Shown here piece by piece: positions 1 through 8,096 of a DNA stretch of 64,000 bases. The stretch spans positions 1,569,501 through 1,633,500 of the forward strand of contig NZ_CP152049.1 of the NCBI RefSeq assembly GCF_038630985.1, read 5' to 3'. The position numbers and the translations under genes are program-made. Origin of the DNA: Paenibacillus sp. FSL H8-0548. GTDB taxonomy: Bacteria > Bacillota > Bacilli > Paenibacillales > Paenibacillaceae. Numbering within the stretch: the stretch's first letter is position 1; each line of letters opens with the position of its first letter. The notes beneath the pieces were generated by a model. The model made no database searches. It was not told the DNA's origin and worked only from the letters and a program-made list of their open reading frames with translations.

Positions 1-110
1 CCGTTCGCCTAGCGATGGGAGTGGTCGGAATGCTTCCATTGATAATCGCCTATCCGTTCTTTCAGAAATATCTCATCGGGGGTCTGACAATCGGAGCTGT
101 AAAGGGCTAG
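1..110 (+). CDS. Sugar ABC transporter permease, C-terminal end (partial)
   Basis: The frame starting at base 3 is open from the window edge to a TAG at 108-110 and gives 35 residues. They end in the pattern typical of LplC/YtcP-type carbohydrate permeases: a last membrane segment, then YPFFQKYL and a short tail closing in VKG. The complete permease at 28498-29367 ends almost the same way. Its binding-protein gene follows 62 bases later, so this is the inner-membrane channel subunit of the first sugar importer. Most of the gene lies outside the window. Confidence 0.85.
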   Translation, partial: VRLAMGVVGMLPLIIAYPFFQKYLIGGLTIGAVKG

Positions 111-172
111 TTGCTTCTCCGGTGTTCGCATCGGTTAGCATAAATAATCTTTAAAATATAGGGGGAAAACAA

Positions 173-1696
173 ATGAAGAACACAAGGAAACGCTTCACAG
201 GCATCGCTTCCGTCATACTTGTTTTATCTTTAATTCTTTCAGCTTGCAGTGGTGCTTCTGAAAAATCTGTTACTAACGAAGGCTCGGCAAATGAAAAAGG
301 ATTGGGTACGAATGTTTCATCGACCACGGCCGAACCCTATGAATTAACTTATGCGGTAATGTCAACTGGTCCGACCGATGATGCGAAACTAGTCGAGGAA
401 GAGATCAGTAAAATTACGAAAGAAAAGATCAACGTAACGGTGAAGCTTGAATTTATTGGTGGTTCGCAATGGACACAACAGACCAATCTGATGCTCTCCG
501 GGAATGAAAAATTGGACCTGATCATGACGAATGCCTACATCAACCATTATAGCGGTCAAGTTTCGAGAGGACAGATTATTGCGATAGACGATCTGCTTGT
601 TCAGTACGGACAGGGAATTCAAGAAGTGCTTGAAAAAGACGTTATCGATGCTACGCGGATTGACGGAAAACTATACGGTATTCCTAGGGTAGGAGGTCTG
701 TCCGTTGCCTTCGGCTTCCTTGGCCGCCAAGACTTGATCGATCAGTACCAGATCGATATGACTCAAGTGAAAATCTGGTCAGATTTGGGATCTGTATTTC
801 AAGCGATTAAAGATAATGATCCGAAAATAATTCCAGTTACGAAAGGTGCGATGACTCCAGCTATTGCAACAATTAGCGATAAATTTGATGTGTTTGGTGA
901 CTCACTGGGTGTAATGGATATTCGAAACAATAAATTAGAAGTGATAAACCTATTTGAGACAGAGGATTACCGTGACGCCATTGCCCTTGTACATGGATGG
1001 TACAAGGCAGGGTATATCCAAAAAGATTTGGCTACATCACAGATCGAGGGCAATAGTGTAGTGGAAGCAGGACAAGCATTTGGTTCGTTCGGAACGATAT
1101 TCCCCGGTGTTGAGGCCGCTACAACCGAACAATATGGATATCCGAGTATAGTTATTCAATTGTCTCAGCCGATAAGCTTTACGAATAATGCCTCTGGCTT
1201 TATGACATCGATAGCCAAGAACAGTAAGAATCCAGAGAAAGCAATGGAATTCTTAAACCTGCTGTATACGGACAAGGAGATCATGAATCTCCTTGCCCTT
1301 GGAATTGAAGGCAAGCACTATGTGAAGAAAGAAGGAGATACAATTGTGCCGGCGGAAGGCCCTCCAACTTATATGTTCAATAACTGGCAGCAAGGCAACA
1401 ATGCAATGGTATATCCTACAGAAGGGTCAGACCCGGAAATCTGGGCAAAGATTAAGGAGTTCGATTCATTGGCGGTCAAGCCGTCTACATTTGGATTCAC
1501 TTTCGACCCAACACCGGTAAAAACGGAAATCGCTGCTGCGACCAACGTATTAAATTCGTATCGTGCTGGCTTGGAAAATGGTGTTGTCGATCCATCAAAA
1601 TTGAACGAGTTCAACAGTAAGCTGAAAACGGCTGGCCTGGATAAGATTATTGCTGAAAAGCAGAAGCAGTTGGATGCATGGGCTGCTACGAAATAG
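173..1696 (+). CDS. Sugar ABC transporter substrate-binding lipoprotein (DUF3502-type C-terminus)
   Basis: A 507-residue family-1 extracellular solute-binding protein. The N-terminus is a lipoprotein signal: basic start, hydrophobic stretch, then a lipobox ending LSAC near residue 25, so it should be lipid-anchored outside the membrane. The last 65 or so residues look like the DUF3502 tail found in LplA-like proteins of Paenibacillus. The ATG has a good purine-rich ribosome site (AGGGGG). It follows the permease end and precedes three intracellular glycosidases, so it probably captures the oligosaccharide they digest. The exact ligand cannot be read from sequence; the neighbouring galactanase-like GH43 hints at an arabinogalactan fragment. 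Confidence 0.9.
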   Translation: MKNTRKRFTGIASVILVLSLILSACSGASEKSVTNEGSANEKGLGTNVSSTTAEPYELTYAVMSTGPTDDAKLVEEEISKITKEKINVTVKLEFIGGSQWTQQTNLMLSGNEKLDLIMTNAYINHYSGQVSRGQIIAIDDLLVQYGQGIQEVLEKDVIDATRIDGKLYGIPRVGGLSVAFGFLGRQDLIDQYQIDMTQVKIWSDLGSVFQAIKDNDPKIIPVTKGAMTPAIATISDKFDVFGDSLGVMDIRNNKLEVINLFETEDYRDAIALVHGWYKAGYIQKDLATSQIEGNSVVEAGQAFGSFGTIFPGVEAATTEQYGYPSIVIQLSQPISFTNNASGFMTSIAKNSKNPEKAMEFLNLLYTDKEIMNLLALGIEGKHYVKKEGDTIVPAEGPPTYMFNNWQQGNNAMVYPTEGSDPEIWAKIKEFDSLAVKPSTFGFTFDPTPVKTEIAAATNVLNSYRAGLENGVVDPSKLNEFNSKLKTAGLDKIIAEKQKQLDAWAATK

Positions 1697-1868
1697 GCTA
1701 GTTGTAATTTGAAACAGTAGTCTCCTTTGTTGGGGTATACTTCTTGATCCAAAGTGGACAAGTGGACTTTTTGAACAACTTCTTTAAAAAAATCTACGGG
1801 ATGAAGTCACAGCAGTAACGAGACACACATCTCGTATAGAGATTATAAAATAAATACTGGAGGCAATC

Positions 1869-3263
1869 ATGTTTATAAAAAATGGTTCCTTATGGACGGA
1901 TGTTGCAGGCAATCCCATACAAGCTCATGGCGGGGGGATGCTTCGAGTAGGAGAATATGTGTACTGGTTCGGGGAGGACAGGCAGGGCGAGAATCGTGTT
2001 TCTTGCTATCGATCTTCGAATCTGGTGGATTGGGAATTTCAAGGCAACGTACTTACGCTGAATTCACCATTCCAGCCGATAAATATGATGACAGACCCAA
2101 CGCTTAAAACTAACAATGAAATGGAAAAAGGTGCGATTATTGAAAGACCGAAAGTCATTTATAATCGACGAGACAATAAGTATGTGATGTGGATGCACTG
2201 GGAGAACGATGAGAATTACGAAGCCGGCCGTTGTGCGGTAGCCACGTGCGATACTGTCGACGGGGTTTACGTTTACCACGGTAGCTTTAACCCAATTGGT
2301 CATCAATCGAGGGATTGCACCTTGTTTATTGACGATGACGGAACTGCCTACTTCATCTCTTCTGCACGTGAGAACGCAGATTTGCACATTTACCGACTAA
2401 GTGAAGACTATCTTTCAATCGACGAGCATGTTAAGACGTTATGGCCAGGACAATTACGAGAGGCACCGATCTTAATGAAGAGGGAGGGCGTCTATTTTCT
2501 GCTTACCTCAGGCTGCACGGGATGGGAGCCAAATCAAGGAAAATACGCATATTCGAGCAATATAGACGGGAACTGGTCCCAATTGCATGATTTTGGCGGT
2601 TCGACTACCTTCGATACGCAACCTATGTTTATATTGCCTGTACAAGGCAGCGAAAAAACGACCTATCTGTACATTGGCGACAGGTGGGATCCGAGTGATT
2701 ATCATAGCTCCTCCTATGCAATCTTGCCCCTTTCATTTCCGACAAATTGCACGTTAGAGCTTCATTGGGCGGATCTTGTAGAGGTTCGTTTGGATAGTGG
2801 TAACGTCGTAACAGAACGGGGAGACCGTACAATGGTTCGCATCCGTAATGGTTTCAATCGGTATTTATCCACTAAAAGCGAAGGTAAGGAAAGGGTTTGT
2901 ACACAAATACTTTCGTATTCCTCCCCTTCTCTTTCATGGATAATAGAGCCGGATTTCGCAGGTTACATTCGCATTAAGAACCGTTCGACAAATCTATTTT
3001 TGGAAGCTTTGGAAACAAGTGAGGAAGTGATAATGGCAGACCGTTCGGATGATAAATGGCAGCAATGGAAATTGATAGATGGCGGGAAGGGAAGGCGAAT
3101 CATTCGAAATCGGGGAAATGAGCAAGTTTTAACGCTAAATTCAAAGGAACAAAGTTATTTGTATACATCACAGTATGATCCTTTTTTGCAGTCAGAGTCC
3201 CATTTTCATGCTTGGAACGGTGCTCATAATCAGTTATTTTTGATAACCGAACATTACGGATAA
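1869..3263 (+). CDS. GH43 enzyme, exo-beta-1,3-galactanase-like, with beta-trefoil-like tail
   Basis: 464 residues, no signal peptide, ATG preceded by GGAGG. Residues 1-310 carry the pattern I associate with GH43 subfamily 24 exo-beta-1,3-galactanases: an opening WTDVAGNPIQAHGGG, a YWFGED segment, SRDCTLFIDDDG, LREAPIL (E198, likely the general acid), SGCTGWEPNQ, and GDRW near residue 275. Residues 315-464 have repeated W/Q patterns like a ricin-type (CBM13) trefoil, the same architecture as the clostridial galactanase. That subfamily is known to differ from other GH43 in its catalytic base. With no export signal it should act in the cytoplasm on imported galacto-oligosaccharides. The GH43 call is firm; the galactanase call is a motif-based inference. 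Confidence 0.8.
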   Translation: MFIKNGSLWTDVAGNPIQAHGGGMLRVGEYVYWFGEDRQGENRVSCYRSSNLVDWEFQGNVLTLNSPFQPINMMTDPTLKTNNEMEKGAIIERPKVIYNRRDNKYVMWMHWENDENYEAGRCAVATCDTVDGVYVYHGSFNPIGHQSRDCTLFIDDDGTAYFISSARENADLHIYRLSEDYLSIDEHVKTLWPGQLREAPILMKREGVYFLLTSGCTGWEPNQGKYAYSSNIDGNWSQLHDFGGSTTFDTQPMFILPVQGSEKTTYLYIGDRWDPSDYHSSSYAILPLSFPTNCTLELHWADLVEVRLDSGNVVTERGDRTMVRIRNGFNRYLSTKSEGKERVCTQILSYSSPSLSWIIEPDFAGYIRIKNRSTNLFLEALETSEEVIMADRSDDKWQQWKLIDGGKGRRIIRNRGNEQVLTLNSKEQSYLYTSQYDPFLQSESHFHAWNGAHNQLFLITEHYG

Positions 3264-3362
3264 TGGCGCAGGGAAGAAATGGCGTGACGTTTTTTTCGCC
3301 CTATTCATTGGTCAAACGACTATCCGTTCATTAAACTGGATACTTAAAAAGGAGTTGCAAGT

Positions 3363-5057
3363 ATGGACCTATTTTCCAATCAAAGAGTCAAAGGGTTTTT
3401 GAAAACGAAAGGTAGAATCCTGATGAACGGAGACAACGAGGAAATCCTGCTTCGGGGCTGGGGTGCGGGCAGTTGGAACAATCCGGAAGGCTTCATGATC
3501 GGAGGCCCGCCGATCAACTTTGCAGCTGCGAAGTCAGGCCATTATATTGCGGCGCCGATGGACAGAGGCCGTACGATGAATCAAACCATCATTGAAATGT
3601 GCGGCCCTGAATATGCCGAGAAATTTTGGCCTAGATGGTTCCGCAACCATTTGGGTGAAAGGGATATTCAGGCCATGGCCGAGTACGGATATAACTCCGT
3701 TCGACTGCCTGTCAGCGCACGGACGTTCCTGTACGAAGAGCCAGGTTTCCGTTTTAACGAAGATTCATTTCAAATGCTGGATGAAATTCTCGGCTATTGC
3801 GAAAAGCATAAAATCTACGCGGTTTTGGACATGCACGGCGCACCTGGCGGGCAATCGGGCTTGTCTTGCGACGACGGGATCGACAACATTCCACATATGT
3901 TTCTGGACGAGGAAAACTGGGAACGTACGCTCATTCTTTGGGAGGAATTTGCGAGACGATATAAGGATCGCTGGATTGTAGCCGCTTATGAGTTGCTAAA
4001 CGAGCCGATCTCGGTGCCGCGCTGGGATCATCTGATTCCGGAGTTGTTAAGATTTTACGAGGAATGTATTGCGCGGATCCGGAAAATCGATAAGCAGCAC
4101 GCGATTGTGCTAGGTGGGAACCGGTTTAATTGGGCGGTAGATTTATTCAATAAAAACTTTGATCCGGAGTGTTCGAACTGGTTCATTGCTTTCCATCGGT
4201 ATGGCGGCTCTCCTGAACCGAAAACAATCCACCAATACGTCAGCAAGAGCATCGAGCTGAACGTACCGATGTGGATGGGAGAAGGGGGAGGCAGTCCCGA
4301 GTGGATTTCCACTTTCTCGGAACTGGCGGCGGAATACCATATCGGAACCAACCTGTGGGCATGGAAAGCGGCCATGGGCGACTTCCCTAGTCCCTGCACC
4401 TATAAGTTGCCTAAGGATTGGCAGTTGGTGCGCGATTATTACACCGGAGGAACGAAGCCCGGGTACGAGAAAAGCCGCCAAATCTGGGACGAGGTGTTGG
4501 AAAATATTAAGTTCGAGAACTGCATTTTAGATGATTCCGTACATCGCTTTTATAACCGCAAGCCCTCGTCTACGCTTCCCGCGGTTTCTTATAACGCGCT
4601 CCCAGGTCGCGGCAAGTCCTTTTATGGCCAATATCATTATTCCAATTTGTTGGATTTCCGTCTCGCAGATGAGATGAAGATCATATATGATCCAGATCAA
4701 CAAGCGCCGGACAAGAGCCCTCAAGCCGTCGTCTTCGGCGATAAGCACGTGATGGATCCCGCCGGGCAGGATTGGCATAATTTGAGTCTCGAGCTTAGGC
4801 AAGGGGAGTTTGTCACTTACACTATTCGGAACGTAAACGAGAGTTGCCAGCTCATATTGGAATATTTCGCGGCGGGAGCAGCTAGTCTCTTTGCGGAGGC
4901 GGACGGAAAAATAGTCGGCACGTTGACGGTAACGACAGAAACTGGGAAGCATACAGTGGAAATTGGGCAGATTCCTGCTTCTGAAGCAGCCTCAATTAAA
5001 CTAGCTGTGACCGACGGAACGATCGTACTCAAAAGGCTTGTATTTGAGAATCGCTAA
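3363..5057 (+). CDS. GH5-type glycoside hydrolase with C-terminal beta-sandwich
   Basis: 564 residues, no signal peptide, AAGGAG ribosome site before the ATG. A clan-A (beta/alpha)8 barrel spans about residues 15-390. The NEP motif places the acid/base at E214, and WMGEGGG places the nucleophile at E307. An early LRGWGAGSWNNPEGFM segment is typical of GH5 exo-glucanase-like or cellulase-like proteins. Residues 480-564 look like a small CBM6/35-like beta-sandwich. It sits 99 bases after the GH43 gene, probably in the same transcript, and is followed by two tandem hairpins. Substrate is unknown; intracellular trimming of imported oligosaccharides is the likely role. Confidence 0.82.
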   Translation: MDLFSNQRVKGFLKTKGRILMNGDNEEILLRGWGAGSWNNPEGFMIGGPPINFAAAKSGHYIAAPMDRGRTMNQTIIEMCGPEYAEKFWPRWFRNHLGERDIQAMAEYGYNSVRLPVSARTFLYEEPGFRFNEDSFQMLDEILGYCEKHKIYAVLDMHGAPGGQSGLSCDDGIDNIPHMFLDEENWERTLILWEEFARRYKDRWIVAAYELLNEPISVPRWDHLIPELLRFYEECIARIRKIDKQHAIVLGGNRFNWAVDLFNKNFDPECSNWFIAFHRYGGSPEPKTIHQYVSKSIELNVPMWMGEGGGSPEWISTFSELAAEYHIGTNLWAWKAAMGDFPSPCTYKLPKDWQLVRDYYTGGTKPGYEKSRQIWDEVLENIKFENCILDDSVHRFYNRKPSSTLPAVSYNALPGRGKSFYGQYHYSNLLDFRLADEMKIIYDPDQQAPDKSPQAVVFGDKHVMDPAGQDWHNLSLELRQGEFVTYTIRNVNESCQLILEYFAAGAASLFAEADGKIVGTLTVTTETGKHTVEIGQIPASEAASIKLAVTDGTIVLKRLVFENR

Positions 5058-5065
5058 TTCACGGT

Positions 5066-5095
5066 GAAAAGACTACTCTTAAGAGTAGTCTTTTC
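5066..5095 (+). terminator. Terminator-like perfect palindrome after the GH5 gene
   Basis: A 30-base perfect palindrome nine bases after the GH5 stop, with an A-rich left arm and T-rich right arm, so it can act on either strand. Confidence 0.7.
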
Positions 5096-5106
5096 AGAAT
5101 GATAAC

Positions 5107-5144
5107 AAAAGGGGCTTAGAATGACAATATTCTGAGTCCCTTTT
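5107..5144 (+). terminator. Second hairpin in tandem
   Basis: Arms AAAAGGG...CTTAGAAT and ATTCTGAG...CCCTTTT pair with G-U wobbles and end in TTTT. It backs up the preceding palindrome. Confidence 0.6.
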
Positions 5145-5386
5145 GCATTGAAATTGAATCGTTATTTTTAGAAATACGAATTGGATTTACCGTTCTGAAT
5201 CACTTGTTCGACTATATTTTCATTTTAAAGTTCTAAAATCTTGGACCGATGCTCGTGCCGCAGCCATGGTGAGATCATTCTATATTTAGGCGTATTTCCC
5301 TTATATATTTGTCATTTCTTCCTGTATTTTAACCTATCTGCTTATTATACAATTAGTTATATGATCTGAAAGGGGCTAACCTCAAT
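5145..5386. other. Non-coding stretch before the GH78 gene
   Basis: AT-rich with no open frame. A TATTAT at 5343-5348 could be a -10 box for the rhamnosidase gene, but I see no convincing -35 and no clear operator. Confidence 0.4.
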
Positions 5387-7480
5387 ATGGAAAAACAGAT
5401 GAATAGACAAGTGGCAACTTGGATTTGGTATCCCGGTGAATTTGAAATTCGATTACATGAGAAGATGTCAGTCGCCAGACGGGCTCGAGGTGTCATGTAT
5501 CCGGCTTATTGGAGGTTGGATCGGCATTATTCCAATATTAAATTTCGTTATTCGTATGAATTGGAACAAGATGAGCAAATCCAGATCATAGCAGATGGAA
5601 CTTTTTCTTTCTACCTTGACGGTATGGATAACTATCGCTCATCTGACTCACTCATCACGTTGCCGGCTGGTCGGCATGAGATAAGCATAAGCGTTTTCAA
5701 CGATGTCGAAGTGCCGGCATTGTTTATCGACGGTCCAACGGTACGGACCGATTCGTCATGGGAGGTCACCTCATATCAAAATGACTGGAAGCAAGCAGGA
5801 TCCTGGTCGTTCGACTCGACAGTAAATCCTCCTTCGCGTTTCAGATTACCTACTACTCCTCATGAGCCGGTAAAAATAACGCTGCGAGACGGTTACCCAA
5901 TGGTGGATTTTGGCCGTGAAACGTTCGGTTACTTGCGATTCCACAACATAAAAGGCAATGGAGCTGTACGAGTATACTACGGAGAGTCGATAGCTGAGGC
6001 ACTTTCTACTGAAGATTGTGTCAATTTAGATCGATTCGAGGCTCTTGAAGCGATTGAGCAAAGAATAAATGGAATCTTTACGTTGAATGAAGCAAAAGCC
6101 TTCCGTTATGTATGGATACAGGGTGATCCTGATGTAAGTTGGGAGAGCGTAAGTATGTTATACGAGTATGTGCCGGTAGAATACCGTAGCTCGTTCGAGT
6201 GTTCAGATCCCAAGCTGAATGAAATTTACGACATATCATTGTATACGCTACAGTTAAACACTAGAGAATTTTTTCTGGATGGGATCAAGAGAGACCGCTG
6301 GGTATGGGGTGGAGATGCGTATCAAGCATTCCTGATGAATTATTACAGTTTTTTCGACCTAGACGTGACACGCAGAACGTTGGTTGCTTTGCGGGGTAAA
6401 GACCCGATCACCATGCACATAAACACAATTTTGGACTACACATTGTATTGGTTTATCTCACTTTACGACTACCATCTTTATACGGGCGATTTTGAGTTTA
6501 TCCGGCAGTATTACGATCGTGCCGTTAGTCTAATGGATTTCTGTTTGAAACAGCTAAACGAAGAGGGCTTGGTGGAAGGTAGAAAGCAGGATTGGGTATT
6601 CGTAGATTGGGCGGACTTCAATAACGAGGGTGCCGTCAGTACGGAACAGATTCTGCTCGCGCGCAGTCTGGAGGCAATGTCTAGATTTGCCGCTTTGATG
6701 GGTGACGATTCCGCATCTGGCAGTTATGGATCTTTGGCTGAAGAGATAAAATCTACGACGCTTCGTCTCTTTTGGGATGAGGGTAAAGGTGGATTGCTTC
6801 ATCACCGAGTTGAAGGCGAGACTAAACCGACGCTGACCAAGCATGCAAGTATGTTCGCGATGACCTATGGTTACTTATCGCCGGAACAACGTGATTCGGT
6901 TGTCCGCAATGTCATGTTGAATCCTGATGTGCCTAAGATTAGGACGCCATATATGCGGTTTCATGAGTTAGCGGTTCTATGCGAAAGTGGGGAACATGAT
7001 TACGTTCGCAAGGAGCTGCTTTCATACTGGGGAGGAATGATCGACCTTGGCGCAACGACGTTTTGGGAGGAGTACGATCCTTCTTTAGCGGATGATGATC
7101 ACTACGGTATGTATGGAATGAAATTCGGAAAGAGCTTATGCCATGCTTGGGGTGCCGGACCAATCTATTTACTCGGTAAATACTTTCTTGGTGTCACACC
7201 AACATCACCAGGATATGAATCGTACCGGATCGCTCCTAACCTCGGCGGTCTCGAATATATGAAGGGGAAGGTACCGACAGGAACGGGACAAGTATCGGTG
7301 GAGATGGACTTAAACACAATTTGCGTCGAAAGTACGACTGGTACGGGAATTCTTGCGTTCTTCAGTTCCGAATGCCCTAAGTGTAACGAAGGAGAGCCTC
7401 GAGAAATCGTTAACGGTTCTTATGAATTAACCATCGAGGCCGGAAAAAAATATCATATCTCTTATCAACCAACTAAATAA
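5387..7480 (+). CDS. GH78-like alpha-L-rhamnosidase (intracellular)
   Basis: 697 residues, no signal peptide; AAAGGGG lies 11 bases before the ATG. An N-terminal beta-sandwich region (about 1-265) leads into an (alpha/alpha)6 catalytic domain (about 270-610) and a C-terminal beta-sandwich. Diagnostic motifs are DGIKRDRWVWGGDA, matching the GH78 D...RDR..W.GD signature, and TTFWEEYDPS, which carries the second catalytic Glu. Alpha-L-rhamnose caps arabinogalactan and pectin side chains, which fits the galactanase-like GH43 upstream. The intergenic gap and tandem terminators suggest it has its own promoter. It is shorter than many GH78 enzymes, which often carry extra N-terminal modules. Confidence 0.85.
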   Translation: MEKQMNRQVATWIWYPGEFEIRLHEKMSVARRARGVMYPAYWRLDRHYSNIKFRYSYELEQDEQIQIIADGTFSFYLDGMDNYRSSDSLITLPAGRHEISISVFNDVEVPALFIDGPTVRTDSSWEVTSYQNDWKQAGSWSFDSTVNPPSRFRLPTTPHEPVKITLRDGYPMVDFGRETFGYLRFHNIKGNGAVRVYYGESIAEALSTEDCVNLDRFEALEAIEQRINGIFTLNEAKAFRYVWIQGDPDVSWESVSMLYEYVPVEYRSSFECSDPKLNEIYDISLYTLQLNTREFFLDGIKRDRWVWGGDAYQAFLMNYYSFFDLDVTRRTLVALRGKDPITMHINTILDYTLYWFISLYDYHLYTGDFEFIRQYYDRAVSLMDFCLKQLNEEGLVEGRKQDWVFVDWADFNNEGAVSTEQILLARSLEAMSRFAALMGDDSASGSYGSLAEEIKSTTLRLFWDEGKGGLLHHRVEGETKPTLTKHASMFAMTYGYLSPEQRDSVVRNVMLNPDVPKIRTPYMRFHELAVLCESGEHDYVRKELLSYWGGMIDLGATTFWEEYDPSLADDDHYGMYGMKFGKSLCHAWGAGPIYLLGKYFLGVTPTSPGYESYRIAPNLGGLEYMKGKVPTGTGQVSVEMDLNTICVESTTGTGILAFFSSECPKCNEGEPREIVNGSYELTIEAGKKYHISYQPTK

Positions 7481-7990
7481 GTTATCGGTTCAAATTCTCC
7501 AAAAAAAGTGCCATTAATCTTGAGAGATGGACAGAGATTTTGTTCGATTCTTGTAGTAAATTGAGCTGTGATTCCAGCAGAACGGGATGCAATATACGCC
7601 TGCAATTGGAAACAAGGAAATGTTGAAGGCGAAGTATAAGCAACAGACTGACTCAAAGTGCGAATTCCATTATATAAAGAACCAAACGATAATTCTGGGC
7701 TGTTGATAGAGTTAACGGATAATGTATAGGAATCAGATGAATATGTTAGCGAAATCGATGATTGGATAGGAGATTGAACTGTCGAGGAAAGTTAGTTGGA
7801 AAGTGGCAGCTGTAGTAAAGAAATTTGTAATTATTACCAATCTGTCGCGTTGAGACTGATATAAACATGATTTGTGACAGGATGAATTATAACTCACACC
7901 TGTCCACGAACCTAAATAACTGTCCCTAAACCACCAAAGAGTGGATGCTGATTGCCGATTTGCTCAGGCCATGTCTCCAAATAGCCTTCT
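7465..7990 (-). pseudogene. Decayed reverse-strand gene fragment, family unknown
   Basis: On the reverse strand an open frame from 7791 down to a TGA at 7465 reads like real protein sequence (segments such as SINSPELSFGSLYNGIRT and LQAYIASRSAGITAQF), but it has no proper start and is cut upstream by TAA at 7792-7794. Further upstream, protein-like pieces appear between in-frame stops, such as HPVTNHVYISLNATDW and ETWPEQIGNQHPLFGGLG. I read this as a gene broken by frameshifts and stops. Its 3' end overlaps the end of the GH78 gene by 16 bases. The family is not recognised. Confidence 0.45.
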
Positions 7991-8008
7991 AATCATGATT
8001 CCCATAAG

Positions 8009-8038
8009 AGGAGAGAGCCAGCGATACTGCTCTCTCCT
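8009..8038 (-). terminator. Hairpin at the 3' side of the secreted lyase gene
   Basis: A 10-bp perfect stem (AGGAGAGAGC / GCTCTCTCCT) with a 10-base loop, 59 bases beyond the end of the reverse-strand lyase gene. No strong T-run on the minus strand, so moderate confidence. Confidence 0.5.
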
Positions 8039-8096
8039 TTACTTTGAATAGATGCTTGGCCATCCCGCTATCATTTTAAATTACTTCCATATATCC

